From Alisma plantago-aquatica (lineage: Eukaryota > Streptophyta > Magnoliopsida > Alismatales > Alismataceae), in assembly GCA_963693085.1 (NCBI GenBank), contig OY856413.1, positions 544,964,379 through 545,028,378 on the forward strand: 64,000 bases of DNA, read 5' to 3'. Numbering within the stretch: position 1 is the first letter of the stretch; each line of letters starts with the position of its first letter. Below, piece by piece: positions 1 through 10,813 of this stretch. The translations under genes were made by a program, and so were the position numbers. The notes below the pieces were generated by a model. That model was not told the DNA's origin and did no database searches. It worked only from the letters and a program-made list of their open reading frames with translations.

Positions 1-1207
1 CAAGTACATAACAACATATAATAAATATATTACTTAAAAATAAAAACGGGCAATTTCGTCTCATATTCCAACCCATACTTAATATGCTATCTTGGGTGTT
101 CCTAGTGTCCCTCCAAGCCTCATGTGCATCACCCCTCGATACATGTCATCCTAGGCTTCTGAATATGATATCTTTATTTATGTGATACTTATAGTGGCAT
201 TATAATTGAACATGATGTAAATAAACAACCCACAATTTATTTGAAAAATCTTCGAGAAAAATTTGGCATACCTCGACAATTGATATTTCGGGTATTCACA
301 ATGGTGAACCATGCATACCATGCAACCATACTTTAAGCATATCATCCAATAAAGAGGAAATCCAAGCAATTCAACATTTAATCAGCATGTATGTAAATCC
401 TAAAGTGTCAACAACATATTATTCAGATAAAATCCTATACGGGTCCTAGTCTAAGGTTTAGGGTTTTCTTGGGTTTGGTTAAGGAATATGGGTATCAAAC
501 CTTAATTCCATCACATATTGAACATTCAGTGAAACCCTAATTACTATATCTAACATATCCTTTCATTATGATGACTTAGTTCAAACTAAGTTCATTAACC
601 ACATAGCAAGTTATGTTCTTTAACCCTAATTCTACACATTCATGATTATTCACTTTTGAAACCCCAATTACTCATCATGATCATCTTGATTTCTCATCTT
701 ATTTAACAACATAAGTATGTCAAAGTAAATGTTTTTAACATATTCAACATCTTAATGTTTAAATATAAGGTTTTCATGTAATAATCCCCACATTAAGACA
801 TATTATCACTTCTAGAATTAGGATCAGATCCAGGTCAGAATACTATTTATTTGTATTCTACTGGTTCCCCCAATCAATATGATATATAGTTATGTTGTAT
901 TTAGGCAATCCTAGCAATTTCTACAAATTAAACAAAATAAGAATCTATACCTCAAACATGGGGTGATGTGATGACCTCTTCCAAGGAGACTCAGAAGTAA
1001 AAGGATGATGGATGAGGTACTTCAAAAGATCATGGGATTCTAGTTCATTATGGGAAGCACCATGCTACGAGATATAATGAGACCATCATGGATGAGGAAG
1101 AGAATTTCCATGATGAGGGGAGAAAGAGATTTGGTACAAAATTGTTGGGGAAGGATACACATCAAGGAAGGAGGGGATTGGGGCAGTCCATCTTCTCTAT
1201 GTATCAC
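1..1207. other. Unassigned AT-rich non-coding stretch
   Basis: No coding region, repeat array or element terminus was recognised here. The part from about 960 to 1207 is less AT-rich and runs up to the poly-T end of the LINE, so it is the genomic target into which the LINE 3' end was placed. The open frames present are short, overlap on both strands and match no family I know. Confidence 0.4.
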
Positions 1208-1350
1208 TTTTTTTTTGGAATATGGTAATATATTGATTCTCACAAAATTAAGCAAGATTACAAAATCCTCTACACATAGTGACTGCTTCAAAAAGTATAT
1301 CAAAACACTATATAGGATGGGTTAGGATACAACATCCCAGTGTGTCCTAA

Positions 1351-3160
1351 TTATAGGGACAATGTTAGTCCATATAGGAGGTTTGGCCTTAACAACGCCA
1401 AAAATCTCCTTATGAATCTTCTTCCATAAGAAGAGGTAATCCAAGTGAGCTTTCCCATGGGATCTAATGTTTCTTTCCTGCCAAATATGATAGCAAAGGG
1501 ACGTGAAGTAAATGGCACCAAACTTTCTCTCTTATTTCTCTTTGGTCCCGAGGATGGCCTCATGAATGTTTGTAGGAGGGGAGGACCCCTACCCATTCTT
1601 AAGGCATATATGGCTCTACAAGTAGAGAGATTATTTACACTAAAAAAAGGTGAGAGTGTGATTCTTCCACTTCTTTGCAGATTTGGCATATGGTACCAGT
1701 ATCAAGCCCCCATCTAGCCATTTGTGTCTCTAGTAGGCTGTTTGCCCTATACTTCTCTATAGGACAGTGTGCACCACTTAGGAACATGTCCTTTTCCCCA
1801 TATATGAGTCAACCAAGGACTATTAATAGTAGTCACCATAGTCTAAGGTTTAGTGAGTGGATCTAGGATGGCCCAATTCCTATCAACATCACATGTGTAA
1901 AACTGGCCCACCTAATCCCACACCTTGTTCATAAGTTTCCACAAGGGTGAGTCATGATTATCGATGATATTGGACCCTACTATATCATTTACATATCTAC
2001 GTCTCATCCAAGAAGCCCAAGTACCGTTTGTCTTACAAAGAAAACGATCAAGTTTTTTGAGATTACATTCACTCAAAATCTTCTCAATATCATTGATCCC
2101 TAAACCCCCAAGAAAAAATGGCTTGGCGATAGTGTTCCAAGCCACACCATGATTCTTACCTCCACACAGGAAGTTTGCAGGAAGGCACCTCATAGTCTCC
2201 ATAGTAGGGTTAGGAATAGAGAAAAGGTCACCCCAAAATCTAAACAAACTTTGTATTACATATATGGTCAGGACTAATCTCCCAGCCATGAAGATTCTCA
2301 AGCCAGACCAACCTTCGATTTTCAATATAATCTTGTGAAGGTACAACTAGTAGTTACTAGAGAACCCCCTCCCACTAGAAAGCGGGATGTGTAAAGAACT
2401 GGTGGAGAGAAGGGCTCGTCTGATCCCAATTTCTCTTCTCAATGTGCCCCTTCTCCCATCATAAGATTTAGAGAGATAGATCTTGGATTTTACATCACTC
2501 ATATACAACCCAATGATCCAACCAAACCATAGCATGACTTTCATAAATTCAAACCGTCTTTTACATCTCCAACTAAAAAGAGAAGGACATCATAAACGAT
2601 GATGATATGAGACATCACTTTGACGCCCCTAATCTTGAATGGTTTGATTTTTTTGCAGACATCAACCTCATTGATTAAATAGGTTAGGCACACCATGACC
2701 AAGGTGAATAGGAGATGGGAGAGAGGATCACCCTGGCAAAGTCCATTCTTAGTTGTGAACATACCCGCAAGAATAGAGAAAGTGGTAGTCTGCACACATT
2801 GTTGGATTAAGTGGATCCATCTATCACAGAAGCCCATAGCCCTCATAATAGACCAAATGTATCCCAACGAACATAGTCATAGGCTTCAAAGATATCTAGC
2901 TTCACACATGCTTTCAAGATGTATCCCAACTAAGTCCCCTATCACCATCCAGGGGATTTTGTATTGTTCCATGCTCTTTAAGAACTCCTACAACCTACTT
3001 CTGTATTTTTCAAAATGCTCCCAATAAACAACTATAATGATACAAGAAAATCCACCCTTGTTAAAGCAACTCATTGTCATACATTGATCTGTCTCCATCA
3101 CTGGTTCTAAATTCCACCAAGAAGGAACCCAACCCATACAAATCCTAACAAGCTCTGATT
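1351..3160 (-). pseudogene. LINE ORF2 remnant: endonuclease end, reverse transcriptase, zf-RVT
   Basis: The product would nick DNA and reverse-transcribe the LINE RNA. On the minus strand, an endonuclease-like motif reading PWMVIGD lies at about 2934-2955. It is followed after about 30 bases by a reverse transcriptase start reading KLDIFEAYDYVRWD (2853-2900), the degraded counterpart of the K-D-KAYDRV-W motif. NGLCQGDPLS at about 2720-2750 is the conserved G-RQGDPLSP block. SHIIIVYDVLLFL (2575-2612) is the FADD catalytic box with both aspartates damaged. LVLTIYVIQS and FFLGGLGI at 2050-2300 fit the LINE C-terminus, and CQICKEVEESHSHLF near 1640-1690 fits zf-RVT. Stops and frame changes between segments make it non-functional. 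The endonuclease-to-RT jump removes most of the linker and the RT N-terminus. Confidence 0.8.
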
Positions 3161-3802
3161 GAGCCATATTTGCATGGGAACACCACCCGCTTGGAAACAG
3201 GGAAGATATTCTCTCAGGAAAAGTCCTACGGATTTTGGTTTCTGAACAGAAAACTAGATCTATATCTATCGAGTTGAGAATAGATTTGAATTTTGTCTAG
3301 ATTCTTGGTAAAGAAACTTCACTCACATTCTACATGAGGATAGACATTAGCTTCGGTGGTGAGAACCCCTCCCCCTACCGGAGTGGGTGTTGCTACTACT
3401 GCTACTTTTCCTACCTATCGAGCTACGTGTGTGGCGCAGGCTTTATCTGGGGTTGTCCTAGTCATCTGCAAATAGACACACTTTATCCTCAAGGGTAGAG
3501 AAAGCATTGGATAATGCTAGATCCAATTGATCCCAGCCAGGGGAGAATTCACTATTCTCATTGAACCTATTCACTATGTTATCACCTATGGGTCCGATTT
3601 CTAGGTTATTGTTCACATCTGCCTTCATCGACCACTTGCAGATCAGGATAAGAAGGTCTTAAAAGAACCAAGGATTGAACTGCATGTCTTGCTTCATGTT
3701 AAGGTTGGAAGTGAACTGCGTGAGGAAGAGGCATTGATGTTAAGAGAAGAGTTTCATCTCACATTTGGGTTACCAAGATCTAACCATCCATCCTCTGAGT
3801 TT

Positions 3803-3807
3803 CTCTT
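3803..3807. repeat. Target-site duplication CTCTT, left copy (copia 1)
   Basis: CTCTT lies immediately before the TG of the 5' LTR. The same five bases follow the CA of the 3' LTR at 13057-13061. Confidence 0.9.
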
Positions 3808-6042
3808 TGTTGGTATGTATGCCCATAGAGCAAGTCATATGATGATTGTAATGGGATACTTTGTAAATGATTTGAATAATAATAAAGGCAATTTCCGATC
3901 TATATGTTTAAACTATTTCTGAGATGATGGTGTAACATGATAGATGTCTAAAGAATTGTTCTACTCAATGACGTATGCTTTTGGGTTGAGGACCTAAACG
4001 ATGAGATCATACGAATGTTAAGAGTATACATTCTTGTTTGGGTTGTTATTGTAGAAATAACCATAGACATCAATAACAATAAAGACTAGATTGTGTGTTG
4101 GTTGATGACAAAATCTCATTAGTCATGATATAGTGATATCGAACCAAGCACATAGGTACTTGTTAGAGAACAAGGTACCAGACATACCCACCGTGAGAGT
4201 GATACATGGAACCATGACTTGGTAGTCACAGTCAACTCTCACAGTGATGGTGGTGAGTGTGATTCTTAGACCAAAAATCACTACACTCAACACATGTCGT
4301 TGGGTACACTTTGGCATCATCAAATGCAGTCCTGAAACATGGGTTGTTATAAATGTGATGATTGGGTGGCTTTGACACATGGGGCTTTTGAGGGGTGAGT
4401 GATAGATATGGGATTTGTCCCTCCTGAGGGAGTTTGATATCCTTGGCCACTTGATGAGTAGGATTGAGAAAGGCATGCGCATGCACGTGTGAATCAATAT
4501 GTGATATTGGTATCATACGCATATCACTCGGTCTGCTCTGAGATCAAGGAAATGAATGAATGTTGATAGGATGACTGTTCTATGCCTCGAGTTCATTCAG
4601 GATATCAATGACAAAGGAATTATACACTCACTGTAACACCATTCACAAATTGTAGGATTGAAAGTTGTTCTCCAACTTTCTATTTCACTTGGGTAGCACT
4701 GATGTGTGACTAGGCATTGCTCTTTTCTTGTGAAGTCATAAGTGTTATGGACTTTCACTGCCAACGTGAAATGGACCTGCAGGGTCACACACATAGGATT
4801 TGACCTGGATGAGGAGTTTTGTCCACAAGTAATGTTTAGATTGATTACTAAAGGAGTTTAGTAGTTCAATTAAACGCTCAATCAATTGATAGATCAATAT
4901 CATAACGTTCAAGTTGTTTGACGCATTGATTGGAGTATCGGAATGATTGAAATTGCAATTGACTGATTCTGCACAATCTACATTCCCAACCGATCGGCTC
5001 ATGTGATGAACCGAACGGCTAAGCTTGGTGAACCGGTCGGCTCAAGTGTTGAGCTGATCGGCTCAAGGCCAGGGTGAAACGATTGCTTCAAGTGTTGAAA
5101 CGATTTGTTCAACTAATGCAATCGAGAAATTTGGGAAAGTAGGATGGGTGAGAATTTTCCTTGCGTTTCACTTGCCCAATTTGATTGGAACAAGGATTGG
5201 TATTTGATACCAATTAGAAACAAAAGTTGGAAAGTCAATCGGGAACTGACCAGGACCACGAACTGACCGGTTCAGAAGTGAACCGACCAGTTCAAGGGTC
5301 CCAAACGATCAGTTGAGGTGTCAACCGACCAGTTCAGGTCCCCAACCGACCATTTCAGTTGTGAAACGATCGGTTCAGGTTGCGAGTTGGTTGCTTTTGT
5401 GGAAAATCTCAAACCCTTCTACTCCTGCTTTTAGTCCCATATTGCCGGGGACAGAGAACCCTGTCCCATGACCCGCCTATATATATAGGGGTCTTGGGAT
5501 CTTCTCAGAGTACAACTCAGTGCAAGCCGGTTGCTCTGCAAAGTTGTCATTCTCTCTGGTTTTGGTAACGGAGAGAGCCTGAGCAAATGCTACCTAAAAA
5601 TGCAGGCATAGCAAGGGAAAGACAACTGCAGTTGCAACTGGCAGCAGGAGAGTGTGTTGGCGACTAGTACGCCGATAGGAGGGTGCGACTCCTTCCGGTT
5701 CCTTGTGAGACAAGGAGATCGTAGTTCCAGGCGGTCCGTGTGGACGACTGCAGAGGCGGGAGACCTCTGCCGCTCGGAGGACAACTGTCAATCTTTATAG
5801 TCCCAGTGAGACCAGGAGTCTTCAGTCCCGGTGCGACCAGGAGCTGCATAGACACTATCCAAGACCAGAGGTGAAGACTGCGCAAGGCGCGAGGTACTGT
5901 CGCCGAGCAAGCCTCGGGACAAGGTATGCATCCACAAACCATATTTCCTATTCTATAGACGTTGACGCGATTCCTTTTGTTCTGGGTTTTGGGGAGAATT
6001 TTTTTGTTTCTGTTGCTTCTCTGCCACCTCTATAACCCAATA
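3808..6042 (+). repeat. 5' LTR of copia 1 (2235 bp)
   Basis: This is nearly identical to 10814-13056 over its full length. It carries the U3 promoter region, with a TATA run at 5478-5487 (CTATATATATAGGGG), and upstream of that a cluster of CCGATCGG-type palindromes at about 4985-5095 and 5255-5370. It lacks a short segment present in the 3' copy near 11047 (GTCCCTAGTCGG) and ends TA rather than CA. The open frames in this LTR recur in the 3' LTR only because the LTRs are copies; they are not genes. Confidence 0.93.
5478..5487 (+). promoter_or_regulatory. Putative TATA box of copia 1 5' LTR
   Basis: TATATATATA is followed by GGGGTCTTGGG, about 560 bases before the LTR end. It is conserved in the 3' LTR (12494-12501) and is the best candidate for the U3/R promoter core. 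Confidence 0.6.
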
Positions 6043-6043
6043 G

Positions 6044-6056
6044 TGGTATCAGAGCC
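6044..6056 (+). other. Primer-binding site of copia 1 (initiator-Met tRNA type)
   Basis: TGGTATCAGAGCC starts one base after the 5' LTR end. It is the standard complement of the 3' end of plant initiator methionine tRNA, used to prime minus-strand synthesis. Confidence 0.92.
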
Positions 6057-7410
6057 ACGTCAACCACTCTATATTTTAGGATTATCGATATAATCAATTT
6101 TGGTTTGTCGCCTTTATTTATTGCATGCGATGCGAATAAAATTGGCTTTATGCATGTCCAATCCACAAATCCCAAATATACATATATGATATGTAATATT
6201 AATGCACTCGATACGCGTTTCCCTTAAACAAGTTTTGTGGTGGATGTGTAGCATGATTATGGCCTATAAACCCCTATATTTGTCTGTGGTTGTATGTGGT
6301 TGCTTGCATCTCGGTCTGTGCACCGATTCCCCTTCTCTTATTCCTGATGTAACTCAAAATAATTCAAGAATTATTTTCATGCCTTTGCTCCCCCCGAATG
6401 TAACTCGGGGTTTCACAATTCAATTGTAAATAGGATATATTTTATTTCCTGTTATGTCAAAGAAAACGGATGACCTGACGATGCTTGAGACGATCTGTTC
6501 AAGGCGTGAACCGATCGGTTGGTGATCCAGACAGCCGGTTTGAGGAGCGAGACGAGGGGGTGGCGACCTGAGGAGATGCACGATGACCGGTGAACCGATC
6601 GGCTGGAGGCGCCAGTCGATCGGTTGGTGGCACCTGAGCAACCAACTTGATAGCGAGCCAATTAGTCATGGAGATGAGCTGATCAAACCCAGAAAGGCAG
6701 CCATAGATTTCATCTTGTACAGGTTGCATGTGATGTAGACCTAGATGACCGTGATTCCTCTTGGCTCGAGGAATCACAATAGGATGGCCATAATCATTGC
6801 TTTTTTATCGTTTTGCATGTTTTTTGTGGGATATAGCATGTATATGATACATACTATATATTGTGGTGATTGGATATGTATATGTATATAAAAACCAAAT
6901 CCCTCATTAAATATTAAGTTTTAGATGCCTTCCAAATGCGACACACGAGAAAAACTTGATCGACCAGGTGTGGGCACGCCCAAGCATGGTGCACCGTGTA
7001 TCTCGTGGAAGCGTGAAGGATGAATGTGTGGGTCTGCCCAAGCAGGGTGCATGTTCATCATGTTGGCTTTGGGTCAGACATAACAAGGTGACCTAGATAC
7101 GATCTAGCACCTTGAGGCATGGAGATGATCATGGCAAGGAGTTGCATATGACATCTTTCAAGAGTTGCATATGATGCAATTGGCAAGATTTGCCTACCTA
7201 GAAGATCTGAGTTGTGGGTGACAGCCCAAGGTGGTCCATGGCTCAAAGGATTTCGGGATCTTGACCCACTAGAAGATTGTACGCTGCAATCTTCCGAAAT
7301 GATGGTGAGGGCTATCAATTTGAGTCAAAATAGTGGGAGCGGTAATTAATTAAAGGCCTAATTAACTATCGTTAAATTTATTCAAATCAAATCAAAAGGA
7401 GTTATGACAA
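6057..7410 (+). other. Copia 1 5' leader, no gene seen
   Basis: This is the non-coding leader between the primer site and gag. It contains a second small group of CCGATCGGTT-type palindromes (about 6500-6640) like those in the U3 region. The surrounding open frames are not supported as genes. Confidence 0.55.
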
Positions 7411-8079
7411 ATGCAAATTTTCTCTTGTAGAATGGCAAAAGAATCATCTTTTAAAATGGGAAAATTAATTGAGAATAAATTCCATAACTGGTTGAGGACT
7501 GTGAGAAGTGTTCTGCACAATCCAGATATACCAGGAGCCTTAGAATCCACTCTATGTACGCTTAATGTGTTAGTGAAGAACAAAGTAGGTAAGGGAGAGA
7601 AGTGTTCTCTCACCAAACCAATTTCTTCTACATGGAGAGGATGGAAAGAACAATGGAAGAAGAAGTCAGAGATAGAGATATCTACTTCTGGTGTATATGT
7701 GATAGAGATTAACTTTACTACTTCTTCGTCATGGGTACTTGATACCGGATGCGGATCTTACATTTGTTCAAATGTGAAGGATCTTAAGAGAAGTAGGCCT
7801 TTAGGGAAAGGCGAGGTTGAACTACGTGTTGCCAATGGGGCAAGAGTTGCCTCCAGTGTTGTAGGAACCTATGAGTTAACTCTACCAAGTGGGATAATAA
7901 TAGAGTTGAAGAACTGCTACTATGTACCTACCATAAATAGGAATATCATTTCCGTCTCTTGTTTGGACAAGGATGGATTTGAATTTCTTATTAAGAATGG
8001 AAATTGTTCCATTTCTAAAGATGGGATCTTTTATGGCAGTGCCCCAATGTCTTATGGTCTATACTTGATAGATATATAG
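7411..8079 (+). pseudogene. Copia 1 gag remnant fused to aspartic protease
   Basis: A 222-codon frame carries the front of gag and then protease. Residues about 8-45, including the HNWLRTVRSVL segment, match the start of copia gag, the capsid-like protein. The zinc knuckle (CX2CX4HX4C) and most of the remaining gag are missing. The frame then passes to SSWVLDTGCGSYIC, whose DTG at 7741-7749 (DTGCGS to 7758) is the catalytic aspartate motif of the protease. CYYVPTINRNIISVS further on fits the protease C-terminal half. Gag is therefore reduced to roughly 100 residues against about 250 or more in intact elements. A stop at 8077-8079 (TAG) ends the frame before integrase. The ATG at 7432 (MAKESSF) is a more likely original start than the one at 7411. 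Confidence 0.8.
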
Positions 8080-8129
8080 ACAAGTGTATACAACGTAAAC
8101 ACCAAAAGGCAAAAACCCAACAACTCAAA

Positions 8130-9045
8130 CAAAACGTATCTTTGGCATTGTCGTCAAGGGCACATAAATGAGAAGCGCATTTCTAGACTCCATAAAGATG
8201 GTTATCTAGACTCTTTTGATTATGAATCAATAGAGACATGTGAATCTTGTATATTGGGCAAGATGATCAAGACTCCCTTTTCAGGTAAAGGTGAGAGAGC
8301 TAGTGATCTATTAGGACTCATACATACTGATGTATGTGGGCCTTTTAGAACTAATGCCAGAGGTGGGTATCAGTACTTCATTACCTTTACTGATGACTAC
8401 AGCAGGTATGGCTATGTGTACCTGATGAAACATAAGTCAGAAACCCTTGAAAAGTTCAAGGATTTCATGAATGAAGTACAGAACCAACTTGGTAAAAGTA
8501 TTAAGGCACTTCCATCCGATTGAGGTAGAGAATACTTAAGCCAGGAGTTTGAGGACCTTCTGCGAGCCCATGGTATTGTATCACAATGGACTCCGCCTGG
8601 AACACCACAGCATAATGGTGTGTATGAAAGAAGGAATCGCACATTGTTGGATATGGTGCGATCAATGATGAGTTTTGTTGATCTTCCAATTTCTTTCTGG
8701 GGTTATGCTCTTGAAACCGCCGCGTTTACACTTAACTGTGTACCATCTAAATTGGTTCAAAAGACACCATATGAGATATGGACTGGGAAGCGTCCCGATT
8801 TGTCTTTTCTAAATATTTGGGGTTGTGAGGCTTACGTTAGGAAAATGTTTCCTGATAATCTTGGACCCAAATCTGATAAATGTTATTTTGTTGGATACCC
8901 CAAGGAAACGAGGGGATACTATTTATACCACCCTACTGACAACAAAGTGTTTGTTGCTAGGACAGCTGTGTTCCAAGAGAAGGAATTTATTTCCAAAGGA
9001 AGTAGTGGAAGGAAAATAGATCTTGAAGAGGTTCAAGCCCAATAA
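8130..9045 (+). pseudogene. Copia 1 integrase
   Basis: This is the integrase region of copia pol, which inserts the cDNA into the genome. The zinc-binding HHCC module reads LWHCRQGHINEKRI ... CESC at about 8140-8260. The core catalytic domain follows: LGLIHTDVCGPF, with the first aspartate near 8324, then FTDDYSRYGYVY, then SD-GREYL, then PGTPQHNGVYERRNRT carrying the catalytic glutamate near 8629. A TGA at 8521-8523 replaces the arginine codon of the usual SDRGGEY block. The C-terminal part (WGCEAYV, KCYFVGYPKETRGYYLY) is well preserved up to a TAA at 9043-9045. Only a few disabling changes are visible, so the element was probably active not very long ago. Confidence 0.9.
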
Positions 9046-10745
9046 GAAAACATTGAACCGGTAGATGTATAAGAGGAAAATGCATATTCACAAGGTGTTG
9101 TGGAATCTCAGTCTCCTCAGGTAACATAAGGACCTCGTAGATCTAGTAGGACCCGCCTTGAACCTGAGAGGTTTGGATACCTTGTAACTCAGGAAGGTGG
9201 TGAGTTGATCATAGATGATGATCCAACTACCTACGTAGAGGCTATGGAGGGACCAAATTCTGAGAAATGGCTTGAAGCCATGAGATCCGAGATGGAATCC
9301 ATGTACTCCAACAAAGTATGGACTTTGGTGGAACCACCCGAAGGGGTAAAACCCATAGGGTGCAAGTGGGTCTTTAAGAAAAGACCGACATGGATGGCAA
9401 TGTGCAAACTTATAAAGGCAGATTGGTTGCGAAGGGATTTCGACAAGTTCAAGGTGTTGACTATGACGAAACCTTTTCTCCAGTTGCCATGATTAAGTCC
9501 ATCAGGATCATGCTTGCTATTGTAGCTTATTATGACTATGAGATTTGGCAGATGGATGTTAAAACCGCATTCCTTAACGGGAATATAAATGAGGATGTGT
9601 ACAGGACACAGCCTGAAGGTTTTATAGATCCAAAGAATGCCAATAACGTCTGTAAGATGCAAAGGTCAATCTATGGATTGAAGCAAGCATCTCGGAGTTG
9701 GAATCTTTGATTTTATGAGGAATTCAAAGTGTTTGGATTTATTCAAAATGAAGATGAACCTTGTGTGTACAAGAAGGTTAGTGGGAGCTCGACCACATTC
9801 CTCATATTGTATGTGGATGACATACTTTTGATGGGGAATGATGTCTTAGCCTTAGAGAAGGTAAAGACTTGGCTTGGAATACTTTCTCAATGAAGGACTT
9901 AGGAGAAGCATCATACATTCTAGGAATTAAGATCTATCGAGATAGATCTAGAAGGCTTCTCGGAATAAGTCAGAGCACGTACATCGACAAAGTGTTGAAG
10001 CGGTTCAGCATGGAGAACTCAAAGAGAGGCAACATCCCCATGCTACATGGAGTCACCGTATCTAGAGCTCAATGTCCCCAATCTTGTGAAGAGAGGGAGC
10101 GTATGAATGGGATTCCATATGCATCATCCATTGGATCCATCATGTACTCTATGTTGTGCACACACCCAGATGTCTCGTATGCTCTCAGCATGACGAGCAG
10201 GTACCAGTCAGATCCCGGGGATGCTCACTGGACAGTCGTGAAGAACATCCTCAAGTACTTGTGAAGGACTAAGGATCAGTTTCTTGTTTACGGCGGCGAG
10301 GAAGAGATGGTTGTAAAGGGTTACACTAATGCAAGCTTCCAAACCGATAAAGATGATTACAGATCATAGTCAAGATTTGTGTTTTGCCTTAATAACAGAG
10401 CTGTGAGCTGGAAGAGTTCCAAGCAAGAAACAGTTGCTGATTCTACTACAGAGGATGAGTATATTGTTGCATCACATGCAGCAAAGGAGGTTGTATGGAT
10501 CATGAAGTTCATTTCTAAACTTGGTGTAGTTCCTAGTAGCTGTGATGCAATTGAGCTTTATTGTGACAATAATGGAGTTATTGCACAAGCTAAGGAGCCA
10601 AGATCACATCAGCGGTCCAAGCACATACTGTGGCGCTTCCATCTCATATGAGAGATCGTACAACGAGGAGATGTGAAGATTTGCAAAGTACCAACTGAAG
10701 ACAACATAGCTGATCCACTGACTAAGGCCCTTTCTCAGCAGAAGC
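9046..10745 (+). pseudogene. Copia 1 reverse transcriptase and RNase H
   Basis: This would copy the element RNA into DNA and remove the RNA strand. The RT begins with WLEAMRSEMESMYSNKVWTLV (9268-9330) and GCKWVFKK. A frameshift near 9385 moves the reading to frame 3, where YKGRLVAKGFRQVQGVDYDE and YGLKQAS follow. A TGA at 9708-9710 interrupts. The catalytic box YVDD is at 9810-9821. A second frameshift near 9870 leads to FSMKDLGEASYILGIKI. RNase H extends from about 10240 (ILKYL) through SWKSSKQETVADSTTEDEY to ADPLTKAL near 10710. Further stops are at 10262-10264, about 10367 and 10649-10651. No intact product is possible. Confidence 0.9.
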
Positions 10746-10800
10746 ATGATGGTCATGCTAGGTCACAAGGACTGTGATTCCTTGCTGACTGGTTCTAAGT

Positions 10801-10813
10801 GCAAGTGGGAGTC
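10801..10813 (+). other. Polypurine tract of copia 1
   Basis: GCAAGTGGGAGTC lies directly before the 3' LTR. The same motif precedes the LTR of the truncated second copy (40782-40794). Confidence 0.8.

Larger units (their letters stand above)
1208..3807 (-). mobile_element. LINE (L1-like non-LTR retrotransposon), 3' portion
   Basis: This is the 3' two thirds of a plant L1-type LINE on the minus strand. The element's poly-A tail appears as a run of nine T at 1208-1216. Reading leftward on the minus strand from 3807 there are remnants of the endonuclease, the reverse transcriptase, the C-terminal region and a zf-RVT-like segment. The right edge at 3807 is not the LINE end: the copia element at 3808-13056 is inserted here and the LINE resumes at 13057. 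The combined LINE length is only about 3.3 kb, well below the usual 5-7 kb, because of an internal deletion. No convincing LINE target duplication was found. Confidence 0.8.

Noticed and set aside
4123..5002. Minus-strand open frames of up to 124 codons, found again at 11139-11810
   Set aside because: They lie in the copia LTRs and recur only because the LTRs are copies. They match no protein family and run opposite to the element.
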